A stretch of DNA of 64,000 nt from contig NZ_QJRJ01000068.1 in the NCBI RefSeq assembly GCF_003254625.1, forward strand, positions 1-64,000. The letters run 5' to 3'. Positions 45,210 through 56,300 of this stretch are shown here, piece by piece. The first letter of the stretch is position 1, and each line of letters starts with the position of its first letter. The notes under the pieces were generated by a model. That model saw only the letters and a list, made by a program, of their open reading frames with translations, did no database searches and was not told the DNA's origin. The stretch comes from Flavobacterium ginsenosidimutans (GTDB lineage Bacteria; Bacteroidota; Bacteroidia; Flavobacteriales; Flavobacteriaceae). A program made the position numbers and the translations under genes.

Positions 45210-45713
45210 ATGGAAATATCAAAAATAAGACTTGCATATCGTGTAATTATTGATAGTTCTTCTACAATATTATGGGATAAATATGTTTTTGAAGATACTT
45301 TTAAAGAATATAAAATGCAGAGCCAGCAGTTCAATTCTTCTGAAAATCCTAAAAATACTTTCAGGGAATTATTGTCTGAGAATGAAAAAGCTTCACAACT
45401 GCATTTTCTTGTCGGAATTGCTGCCGATGGATACGTTCAACAGTTAAAAGGTAATTTTCATAGAGTTTCGGATGTGTTAGGAAATCAGTATTTTCCGTTT
45501 ATTAATTATAAACTGGACATCATTAACAGTGATATTACTGATCCTTTAAAGCACAAAATAGGAATTACATTTTATTCTCCGCTATTAACTTATTTTGGAA
45601 TTATTGATGGAAATTATGTAGTATCTAAAAATACGGATAATACAAACGAATATGAGGTAATTATGTTTCCAACAAGGCAAAATCTGTCCATTTGTTTTAT
45701 CCAAAAAGAATAG
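45210..45713 (+). CDS. Conserved-looking protein of unknown function, third gene of the dioxygenase operon
   Basis: A 167-residue protein that I do not recognise. No signal peptide or membrane segment is visible. It starts three bases after the pirin-like gene, so translation is probably coupled. The central part (FLVGIAADGYVQQLKGNFHRVSDV) and FYSPLLTYFGIIDGNYVVSK suggest a mixed alpha/beta or beta-sandwich fold. Sequence composition is like the neighbours, and the frame is closed by a strong bidirectional terminator 46 bases later. Its position suggests a role with the dioxygenase-like and pirin-like proteins under LytTR control. Confidence 0.75.
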   Translation: MEISKIRLAYRVIIDSSSTILWDKYVFEDTFKEYKMQSQQFNSSENPKNTFRELLSENEKASQLHFLVGIAADGYVQQLKGNFHRVSDVLGNQYFPFINYKLDIINSDITDPLKHKIGITFYSPLLTYFGIIDGNYVVSKNTDNTNEYEVIMFPTRQNLSICFIQKE

Positions 45714-45758
45714 TATTTCTTCTTTTTTTCTGGAACAATTTTAGAATAAAATATAAAC

Positions 45759-45798
45759 AAAGAATCTGTTGCGAAGAATAAACTGCAACAGATTCTTT
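45759..45798. terminator. Bidirectional terminator
   Basis: AAAGAATCTGTTGC and GCAACAGATTCTTT form a perfect 14-bp stem with a 12-base loop. T-rich runs lie on both sides (plus-strand TTGTGTTTTTT). It lies between genes that converge on it (ends 45713 and 45823). Confidence 0.85.
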
Positions 45799-45822
45799 TG
45801 TGTTTTTTAAGAACTTTAAAAG

Positions 45823-46602
45823 TTAATTAAAGTTTTTTTGAAGATCAATAATTGTCTGATTAGGAACATCAAGATTTACAAAACCTCTTCTAGGTCTGTC
45901 CAGATCGAGAGTAAAGAGAATTACAAGAGATACAAGAAGACAAAATCCGGTTTCAACTAACCAATCTACTTTTCCTTTTCTAGCGCTTGAATATCCGTTA
46001 TAGAAAGCGGTAATAGCAGAAAGGAAAAATAACATTATCAGAATGCTTTGCGGAACTTTTGCTTTTTCTCCAGCAAGACGTGACGATGTAACATCGATCA
46101 TCGTATTCAGAGCGGGAATCATCTGTTGTGTGGCTGCCAAGTTTTTAGGATCTTTAGACAGTTCCGCAGAACGCTTCCATAATCTGGATGAAATTACTTG
46201 AGAAAGACTGTCGGCTGCAAGTATCTTTTTTATATTTGGTCCTGCAGCATAATAGTCTATTCTTGCATCTACATATTCTTTAAAATCCTTACGAAGTAAA
46301 GTCCGAACAGAATCTGGGTAAAGGTCGCAGCGAAGTAGTGCGGTACCTATGTCATTGGCTTCTTCAACTACTATTTTTCTTCTCGAATCGTATCGCTCGC
46401 TACTCATTCCAAATGTAAAGGCAAGCAGAAAGAAGAGCAGGGCAGTTAGTGCAGAAGTTTCTGAAGTTTTTTCCTCAGAAGCTTTTTCGTTGCGTTTACG
46501 GCTTCCAATTGTCTTCCCAATAAAAATAGAAAAAAGCATTACGATAAAAAGCAGAAGAGCAATGAGCCAAGCTTCAGTTTGAAGTAGCATATTAGGTTCC
46601 AT
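45823..46602 (-). CDS. Bestrophin-like (DUF4239-type) membrane protein
   Basis: A 259-residue inner-membrane protein. Two N-terminal hydrophobic segments (about 12-30 and 50-66) enclose a charged loop. They are followed by the recognisable SERYDSRRKIVVEEANDIGTALLRCDLYPD block. Two C-terminal segments (about 180-196 and 210-226) come last. The VVEEANxIGTAxLRxDL signature is characteristic of bestrophin-like DUF4239 proteins. Bestrophins are anion channels, but channel function has not been established for this group as far as I know. It is a single gene; the upstream gene on the same strand is separated from it by a palindrome. Confidence 0.8.
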   Translation of the reverse strand: MEPNMLLQTEAWLIALLLFIVMLFSIFIGKTIGSRKRNEKASEEKTSETSALTALLFFLLAFTFGMSSERYDSRRKIVVEEANDIGTALLRCDLYPDSVRTLLRKDFKEYVDARIDYYAAGPNIKKILAADSLSQVISSRLWKRSAELSKDPKNLAATQQMIPALNTMIDVTSSRLAGEKAKVPQSILIMLFFLSAITAFYNGYSSARKGKVDWLVETGFCLLVSLVILFTLDLDRPRRGFVNLDVPNQTIIDLQKNFN

Positions 46603-46675
46603 TATTATACTGTTTTAGTTAAACCAATTTTTATATAAAGATGGAAAAAAAATATGTACAGTATATCAAAATTCC

Positions 46676-46697
46676 GTTTCAGATTATAATCTGAAAC
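46676..46697 (-). terminator. 22-bp perfect palindrome after the RNA methyltransferase gene
   Basis: GTTTCAGATTA is followed directly by its reverse complement TAATCTGAAAC. It lies 19 bases after the stop codon of the minus-strand methyltransferase. It would fold as a loop-less or tight hairpin, with a short AATTTT stretch following on the minus strand. Confidence 0.6.
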
Positions 46698-46715
46698 AAG
46701 CTTTAGCTATTTTAC

Positions 46716-47174
46716 TTAAGAACGCGGCTTAGATAAATTTCTATCGTACATAACAATAGTTCCAGCCACTGCTACATTTAAACTTTTTTCTGATTTGAAT
46801 TTTACTAAATGATGGCATTTTTCCATTACTTTTTTGGGCAAACCATGATCTTCTGCTCCTAATATATAGACACAGCGTCTTGGATGTTCAAAGGTTTCTA
46901 AGTCGGAAGCTTTATCAGATAATTCAACCCCAACTAATCTTGCTCCTTTTGGTAAATTTTCAAAAAAAGCTTCAAAAGTTTCGTAGTGAAAATAAGGAAT
47001 TGCTTTTACTGCATCATGAGTATCACAAGCTTGTTTGGCATATCGATTACCAATAGTAAATATAAAAGTAGCGCCTAAATTTTGAGCCGATCGCCATAAA
47101 ACACCTAAGTTTTCTGGCGTTTTACCGTTTTGTATTCCTATGCCGAAGTATTCATTTATAAAGTTGTCATTCAT
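46716..47174 (-). CDS. SpoU/TrmH-family RNA methyltransferase
   Basis: A 152-residue SPOUT methyltransferase using S-adenosylmethionine, acting on the ribose 2'-O of tRNA or rRNA. The trefoil-knot motifs are NLGVLWRSAQNLGA (with the catalytic-type Arg and Asn), YILGAEDHGLP and SLNVAVAGTIVMYDR. I choose the ATG at 47174 (MNDNFINEYFG) over the upstream TTG, because an exact TAnnTTTG element at 47180-47187 lies between the two. The transcript would begin at or next to the ATG. The RNA target is not determined. It is divergent from katG, with 376 bases between the two start codons. Confidence 0.88.
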   Translation of the reverse strand: MNDNFINEYFGIGIQNGKTPENLGVLWRSAQNLGATFIFTIGNRYAKQACDTHDAVKAIPYFHYETFEAFFENLPKGARLVGVELSDKASDLETFEHPRRCVYILGAEDHGLPKKVMEKCHHLVKFKSEKSLNVAVAGTIVMYDRNLSKPRS

Positions 47175-47179
47175 AAAAG

Positions 47180-47210
47180 CAAAAGTACAAACTGAATACA
47201 CATAAATCAA
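47180..47210 (-). promoter_or_regulatory. Promoter of the methyltransferase gene, predicted leaderless
   Basis: On the minus strand TTG (47208-47210) and TACTTTTG (47180-47187) are separated by 20 bases. The start codon follows only five bases after the -7 element, so transcription should start at or within a base or two of the A of ATG. Confidence 0.55.
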
Positions 47211-47451
47211 TATTTTATTGAGACGAAAAAATGATGTATTGATTAGATATTTTCTACAAAAGTTGTAGGTTAACGAATCAATTTTTAAATGTTATAAGAT
47301 TATTAAAAGAAATACTGCTCGAATTTTCCTAGAAATAAGAGAAATCTTTTTATTAAATTTATATAATTAAAAATGTTTTTTTCTTTTCTAAAAGCCTTTT
47401 GTAAATACCATTTGACCTTATAAGTAAATGTAATTATGAAATAACGCGTAA

Positions 47452-49824
<2,373 letters not shown>

Positions 49825-49848
49825 TCTAACTGGAAACAGTAACCTTAT

Positions 49849-49876
49849 AAAAGACGCCTTAATTGGCGTCTTTTTG
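49849..49876 (+). terminator. Terminator of katG
   Basis: AAAAGACGCC and GGCGTCTTTTT form a 10-bp stem with a six-base loop and a plus-strand T run, 25 bases after the stop codon. Confidence 0.88.
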
Positions 49877-49938
49877 TTTTATGATACTTACAGAAAGCGA
49901 TCGTTTAAATATTTCCTTTTTTAACTCTTTATTAAAAA

Positions 49939-49966
49939 TTGCTAAGCAATAAATAAATTAACTTTG
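49939..49966 (+). promoter_or_regulatory. Promoter of the AraC gene with an overlapping palindrome
   Basis: TTG at 49939-49941 and TAACTTTG at 49959-49966 match the -33 and -7 elements, 17 bases apart. ATTGC-TAA-GCAAT at 49938-49950 is a palindrome that overlaps the -33 element and could be an operator, perhaps for self-control by the AraC protein. Confidence 0.55.
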
Positions 49967-49989
49967 ATTTGTCCAATAAAAATGAATAA

Positions 49990-50841
49990 ATGAAAGTAAA
50001 ATCTATTCCTGTAAATACAATTCCTTCGGAATTTAAAGAAGGGATTATAATCGGAAAGGGAATATTTAATGGTGTACCTGATTCTAAAGAAGTAGAAAGA
50101 TCCCATCGAGACGGAGGATACACCTTTATTCTACAGGAAAAAGGCACTACCAATATTGAAATTGATTTTCAAAAACAAGAGATAAAAGAATCATCAGTTA
50201 TTTTTATTCATCCCGATCAAGTACATCGTCTCATTTCATTTGAAGAAGCGACAGTAACCAGCTGGATAATAACTGTCGAAAATCTCCGTCCTGAATATTT
50301 AAAACTGCTTGAAGAACTTTCTCCAGTGAATACATTATCATTAACAGAAGATGCTTTTTCTATTCTAAAAGAAAGTGCCTCATTATGTTTGAAACTTTCA
50401 GAAAGGAAACATGAAAAATTGTATGGTTCCATTTTGAAAGAAAGCGTTAATACATTAGTAGCATTAATAATTTCTCAATATGCTGTACAATCAAAATCAA
50501 CCGATAACTATTCAAGATTTGAAGTTGTTGCTAAGACTTTCAAAGCGGCATTAGAATTAAATTTCGTCAAAATAAAAAGACCAGGTTCGTATGCTGATAA
50601 ACTGAATATTTCTACTCCTTATCTCAATGAATGTGTGAAAACAGTAACAGGTTATCCACCTTCTTATCATATTCAGCAACGTGTTATTTTGGAAGCAAAA
50701 CGCCTGCTTCATCATTCGGATAAATCCATCAAGGAAATTGCATCTGAATTAGGCTACGATGACTATTCTTATTTCGCACGTTTGTTTTCTAAAATAGCTT
50801 CCATGTCTCCAATAGCATTTCGAAACAAAAACCTCGATTAG
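49990..50841 (+). CDS. AraC-family transcriptional regulator
   Basis: A 283-residue regulator. The N-terminal cupin-like domain (about 20-120) contains RSHRDGGYTFILQEKGTTN and IFIHPDQVHRLISF, the usual form of the AraC ligand-binding or arm region. The C-terminal part (about 185-283) is the double helix-turn-helix with YADKLNISTPYLNECVKTVTG and IKEIASELGYDDYSYFARLF. The monooxygenase gene starts 79 bases downstream on the same strand, so this regulator is probably its activator. The ligand is unknown. Confidence 0.92.
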   Translation: MKVKSIPVNTIPSEFKEGIIIGKGIFNGVPDSKEVERSHRDGGYTFILQEKGTTNIEIDFQKQEIKESSVIFIHPDQVHRLISFEEATVTSWIITVENLRPEYLKLLEELSPVNTLSLTEDAFSILKESASLCLKLSERKHEKLYGSILKESVNTLVALIISQYAVQSKSTDNYSRFEVVAKTFKAALELNFVKIKRPGSYADKLNISTPYLNECVKTVTGYPPSYHIQQRVILEAKRLLHHSDKSIKEIASELGYDDYSYFARLFSKIASMSPIAFRNKNLD

Positions 50842-50920
50842 TTCTATATCTGCTTCGTTTTGATATTGCTTATGCTTTTGAGACGCGTTTCCTTTGTACC
50901 TGAAAAGAATAAGAAGTAAA

Positions 50921-52096
50921 ATGGAAACAATCAAAGGAATAAATCTTTTAGAAAATAAAAAAATAGCAATATTAGGTGCGGGTCCAGGCGGATTGACGCT
51001 AGCACGTTTGTTGCAGATGAAGGGTGCAGAAGTTAAAGTTTATGAACGAGACTTTAACCAAAATAGTAGAGTTCAAGGCGCAATAGTTGATCTGCATTTT
51101 GATTCGGGTTTAAAAGTGATGAAAGAAGCGGGCTTAATAGAAGCATTCAAAGCCAATTATATGAAAGGCGCTGATCGATATCGAATAGTTGATAAAGAGG
51201 CCAATCTTTTTGTCGAGGAAAATACAGGTGAAGATGATTTTGAAAATGAAAATTTTAGACCAGAAATTGACAGAGGCGCATTAAGAGATATGCTAATTGA
51301 GAATTTGCTGCCAGATACCGTTGTTTGGAACAGTCAATTTTTGAGTATGAATAAAATTGGAAGTTCATGGGAATTGAAATTTCAAAATGGAAGTACAGCT
51401 TTTGCAGATATTGTAATTGGAGCAGATGGTTATCGTTCGAAAGTTAGAAGTTATGTAACCGATATAAAAGCATTGTATTCTGGAGCATCAATTATTCAGG
51501 GAGAAATTGAAAATCCTAAAATAGATTGTCCTGATATTTATGAATTGGTCGATAATGCAAATCTTATTGCAATGGACATTGGAAAAACTATTGCTGTACA
51601 GCCAATGGGCAATGGAGGATTGACTTTTTATGCCGCTTCTTTATATCCTGAAAATTGGTTAGAATCAAACGGAATTGATTTCAATAATGCTGATGAGGTT
51701 TATAATTACTTAATAAAGTATTATGAAGACTGGAATCCTTTATTTTTCGAATTATTCAAATCATGTCGCAATTTTGTGATGCGTCAGTTAAATTATTTTC
51801 CAACTGATCAAAAATGGGAACCAAATGAAAATGTTACTCTTATTGGCGATGCGGCTCATTTAATGCCACCTTCTGGAGAAGGAGTAAATACTGCGATGCT
51901 TGATGCTTTAGATTTAAGCGAATGTCTCAGCAACGGTCAATTTAGTGATTTGAGAGCTGCAATAGGAGCTTATGAATTAAAGATGAGATCGAGAGCAGAA
52001 ATTCTTGGCAAAGATGCCATTGATGGTATTCAGGATTTCGCTTCTCCGTCACAGCAATCCATTGATGAATTGGTTGAAATGTTTAAATCTAAATAA
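50921..52096 (+). CDS. FAD-dependent monooxygenase, TetX-like
   Basis: A 391-residue flavoprotein of the class A aromatic hydroxylase group. I chose the ATG at 50921; an upstream TTG at 50894 would add nine residues of no visible use. The dinucleotide fold is KIAILGAGPGGLTLARLLQ (Gly19 onward) with the ribose-binding Glu of VYERD. The pyrophosphate-binding motif is VIGADGYRSKVR, and the second FAD motif is LIGDAAHLMPPSGEGVNTAM. QGAIVDLHFDSGLKVMKEAGL resembles the corresponding TetX segment. It uses NADPH and oxygen to hydroxylate a small molecule. Whether it inactivates tetracycline cannot be told from this. It follows an AraC regulator gene, the probable controller. Confidence 0.9.
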   Translation: METIKGINLLENKKIAILGAGPGGLTLARLLQMKGAEVKVYERDFNQNSRVQGAIVDLHFDSGLKVMKEAGLIEAFKANYMKGADRYRIVDKEANLFVEENTGEDDFENENFRPEIDRGALRDMLIENLLPDTVVWNSQFLSMNKIGSSWELKFQNGSTAFADIVIGADGYRSKVRSYVTDIKALYSGASIIQGEIENPKIDCPDIYELVDNANLIAMDIGKTIAVQPMGNGGLTFYAASLYPENWLESNGIDFNNADEVYNYLIKYYEDWNPLFFELFKSCRNFVMRQLNYFPTDQKWEPNENVTLIGDAAHLMPPSGEGVNTAMLDALDLSECLSNGQFSDLRAAIGAYELKMRSRAEILGKDAIDGIQDFASPSQQSIDELVEMFKSK

Positions 52097-52108
52097 AGCA
52101 CGATAAAA

Positions 52109-53161
52109 CTAGTTTAAACGATGATGAAGGATAGTATCGATAAGTTCCACAATATTATCTATGCTATCTTCATTAGTTTCGATTGCAGAGCTGTAATTGT
52201 TGTAAGGAGCATATCTTTCCGGATTTGTAATGAACAAACCTAAAACAGGCACTTTTGTTGCACTTGCCAATTGCATAATTCCATTATCGGCACCAATAAA
52301 TATAGAAGTATTGGCTATAATTGAAGCTGTTTTTCGAATGTCGCTGCTGTAAAATGATTTGGCTTTAAAGCCAATTTGAGAAACTTTTTCTGTGGGAAGA
52401 ATTTCTATAAGGGTATACGAAGGAAAACTTCCTCGCACTTTTTGGTAAAATTCCTCCCACCATTCTGCAGAATGACGTTTTTCACCTTCCTCATAGGTAA
52501 AAATGCAGATTGATTTTTTTGCGGCTGGAGCTATTTTGCGAAAAATTCTATTTCCTTCAGACATCTCAGATGAATCTAGTTTCAAATCAAGATTAGGAAC
52601 TTTATCATTCCATTCAAAAATGCCATCTTTCGATACCGAAAATCGGAAATCATATACAGAAGTTTTGGCCGCATGCTTGTAATCTGAAAAGATTAAAGCT
52701 GCAGATTCGCTTAAGGTATCACCGTAAAGTTTAAATCGGGCTCTTGTAAATTTGACAGCAATTCTTCCAAGCCATGATGATTTATCGGCATTAATTACCA
52801 GATCGTATTTTGTTCTTCTAAGTTTCCCCCAGCATTTTAAATATTCCAAAGGCTGTTGGAACGATTTTTCAGGAAGTTCAATTACAGTGTCAATATTGTT
52901 GTAATTTTTGAATATTTCTGCCGCCTTAGAGCCTTTCACAAATAAATCAATGTTTGCAGTAGGATAGGTGTTTGACAGTTCTTTTAAAAGCGGACTCATT
53001 AATAAAAGATCTTCAAGTTTAGAACTTGTTCGGCAGATTGCGATTTGTCCAATATTCTTAACAGGACCAATCTTTTTTAAAGAATTGGTGCAACCTGTAA
53101 ATTGCGTTAAGGTATGCATTGCAAAACTACGCACGTTATTAGTTTTTATTTTAAAATCCAT
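52109..53161 (-). CDS. Glycosyltransferase family 9 (heptosyltransferase-like)
   Basis: A 350-residue GT9-type enzyme of the ADP-heptose:LPS heptosyltransferase group, acting at the cytoplasmic face on lipopolysaccharide or another surface glycan. Two Rossmann-like halves are visible. The first has AICRTSSKLEDLLLMSPLLKEL and DLFVKGSKAAEIF, and the second IFTYEEGEKRHSAEWWEEFY and SIFIGADNGIMQLASATKVP, which is the GT9 donor-site signature of the form GxDxGxxHLA with Met/Gln in place of His. It converges with the monooxygenase gene (12 bases apart) and lies 183 bases downstream of sprA. Those 183 bases show no clear promoter or terminator. Confidence 0.85.
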   Translation of the reverse strand: MDFKIKTNNVRSFAMHTLTQFTGCTNSLKKIGPVKNIGQIAICRTSSKLEDLLLMSPLLKELSNTYPTANIDLFVKGSKAAEIFKNYNNIDTVIELPEKSFQQPLEYLKCWGKLRRTKYDLVINADKSSWLGRIAVKFTRARFKLYGDTLSESAALIFSDYKHAAKTSVYDFRFSVSKDGIFEWNDKVPNLDLKLDSSEMSEGNRIFRKIAPAAKKSICIFTYEEGEKRHSAEWWEEFYQKVRGSFPSYTLIEILPTEKVSQIGFKAKSFYSSDIRKTASIIANTSIFIGADNGIMQLASATKVPVLGLFITNPERYAPYNNYSSAIETNEDSIDNIVELIDTILHHRLN

Positions 53162-53344
53162 TTTTAAAGTATCTTTTCGAATCTGTTATATATGGCTTTC
53201 GCCGAATTCCTAATTTCGATTTAAAAGTAATTATCTATAATTGGATCAGCACATTAAATATACTGGCTAAGGAATTTCATAGACGAATAGTTTAATTTTA
53301 CAGAATTTTGTTTTCGAGAAAATCTTAAAACTGAACATTTGAAA

Positions 53345-56300
53345 TCAATTTCCAAAAGTGTATCGAATGGTAAGTCCTGAACTAATTGTAGTTAAAGGAT
53401 ATGTAGTTGAAATAACAGGTTTAGAAAAAGAATGGTTATAATAGAATATCATAGTCAGGTTTTTGCTTAACGAATAATCTGCAGTTGTCTTTAAAGTCCA
53501 AATATTTTGCCCTGCCACTAACTGATTGTTATCGTAATCCAGATAACGCACAATGGTCTGATTGTTTCTGAGCGTCAAATCTGCTTTTATAATGATATCG
53601 CTTTTTACTGTATTTGTGGGATTATCAGCTAATCTAGAAGTGAAAACCACATCTTTAATACGATAGCCAACTCCTACAACATATTCTATTCCGTTTACTT
53701 CGGTCAAATTATTATTGTCAAAGCTCATTGATAAAGACCTGTCTTTGTTGATTTGCGTGAGAAGTCTAAATGAATTCTTCATTTCAAAATCGACTTTTAA
53801 AAAGGGGTTAAATTGTTCTGTCAAAGTAACATTAGACATAATTGTCTGATTATAATAATTGCCATTATCATCCATTCCGTTCGGATCTTTAGCATAATTA
53901 TAATTTGAATTAAAGGCATTTACAGTATAAGTTGCCTGATAACTGTGCTGGAGTGAAAATCGCTTAAATGTGTTTTTGAAAAAATTATACCTCATCAAAC
54001 CATTATATTTTAATGACCAGTTTGGGATAGGGAAGTTTCTAAATATTCCCAAAGCTGCATCGTTAGGATTAGTTCCTGTATACGCAGCAAGAAAAGAAGC
54101 CAATAAAACAGATTGATTAGTGCTTCCATATCCTAAAGGGAATCCGTCAGTGCCAATATTAGTTCCGTTATTTACGTTTATTCCTCTTCTTTCAGCAAGT
54201 CGGTAGGCAATTGTTATTCGGTTTTTCCTAAAATTTTCAAATGCTTCAGAACCATTTTCGTCACTGGCAGAAAATGCTGTTTTTATCAATGCTGTAGAAA
54301 TGGAGAAAGTTCCCGAAGTATAAGGAGATCTCGAATTGTATTGTCCGTTGCTTATATCATATTGTTCTGAGAAATTTTGGGAATACGATCTATTCGCTTG
54401 CAAATCAATTTTTAAATCTGGAATTAATTCGATATTGGCTGTTCCTTTAAAAATCTTGCTCTGAGAAGTAGAATACATTTGATTGAATTCTTGATAATTG
54501 GTCAGCCAGCCTTTTTTTGCCGCTTCATCGCGAATGTCATGCTGACTTCCAAAAATAAATCCTAACGTAGGTTTAGAAAATCCCATAAACCCAGAAGTCG
54601 GAAGATAGCCGGGCAAAATGGTTCCATTATTTTCGCTAAAATTTAAAGTAATGTTTTTTACACTTGTTAATACACCATAGAGACTTTTTACAAATGTGTT
54701 TTTGTTTGTATTTTCAACAGTATTTGCTTTTACAATTTTTTCTCCAGGTTTTACAGCAGTGGTTTTCTGTATATTGTTTTTATTATTTGCAGTTTTCGAA
54801 ATGCCTAAATACTTGTATAAAGTTTCCATATTGAAAGTAGCATTCAAATTACTTGTATTTGCATTTTGAACAGTATTTCCTAGATTATAAGTAACGCCAT
54901 CGACTTCAATTTTTGTTAGTGCTTCAGATGATCGCTGCCAATTATAATCGCCAGTATAAGTTAAATTAGCTTTTACGAAACTGAAAAGAGGAATTTTACT
55001 GATAGGAATTTCATAGTTTACAACCAGTTTTTGAACATGTTTATTTGGTTCTCCAATGTCAAAATAATGATCCGAAATTTTAAAACCATCTATAGGTTGA
55101 TTGTTATTGTCCAAATAGTTTTTTACAATATTACTGGTCGAAGAGGTAAAGTTTAATTTTAAAGATTTAGTCAAATTAAAAGTAAAACCATACTGTATAT
55201 TAAACTCAAAATTTCTGCTGTATGAAGGATCTAAAGCGATTCCCTCAACATCAGTCTGTCTAAATTGCTGTTGGTTAAATTGCCTTAAAATATTGGTATT
55301 GAAAGTAATATTTGAAGGCATATAATTGAAATTAAAATCGCTCAAAAGTTTCCAATAATTGCTCTTTTTCATGAATTCTGTTTTCTTGAAAGGTTCAACA
55401 GTTTTTGTTTCTGTGCTATAATCATAATTCAAAGCTGTATTGCTTCTTTGGTCAACATAGCTTTCTCTTTCGTAATCATGACTTGAAGTTTCATTAAAAG
55501 ACTGCGAAAATGTGAAGTTTTCTATATCATAAATATGAGCTTTTTGCTCCGGCTTTCTTTCTTTTCTAACGCCAATAAAATTGATACTTGTGGTTTTTGT
55601 ATAATCAATCGCTCTGTTTTTAATGTTTTGTCTTTCTGCTTCACTTTCTGCCGTATTCAGCATAGTTTGAAGCGTAATGTCAGGATTTTCAGGATCGTAC
55701 TTTGGCGTAATTGTAGCTTCAGATACAGCATAGTTAAATGGCAGAGCAATTCCCCAGTTTTTTGGCATCAATTTTCCAAAATTAACATTCGTCAGCAAGT
55801 TATATTGCTGTACATCTTCCTGACTTCTTTCTAAAGAAGTTTGTTCCAAAGATCCAAAACCAATTGTGCTCATTTTTCCTGTTGCCGAAACAGTCGCAAA
55901 ATCGGCAAGGTTAGAATCGATGTTTACAACCGCAGCCATTCCGCCAGTATTGTCCATTTCTGCCAAACGAAGTTCATTAAACCAAACTTCTCCTTTTATA
56001 TCCTGATGCTGATCGTTATTTTTAATTCCGATCATTAAGGTTCGCACATAACCCAAATTTGGATTTCCTTTTACTCCCAATCGCAGCTTATTTACTTTGC
56101 TGCTTAAAGATGGATCTAGTTTCTCATTATCTTCGTCTAAATAATAAATTCCGTCAGCGGGAAGATCGGCAGTTGCTATTTTTTTGTATAGCATTTTCAG
56201 TTGAGATAATAAGGATAAAGACAAATCGATTTCATTGCTTTCTGGCCAAACTACTTCTGGACTCAAATACGAACAGCCTGATGAAAGTGTAACTTTTAAT

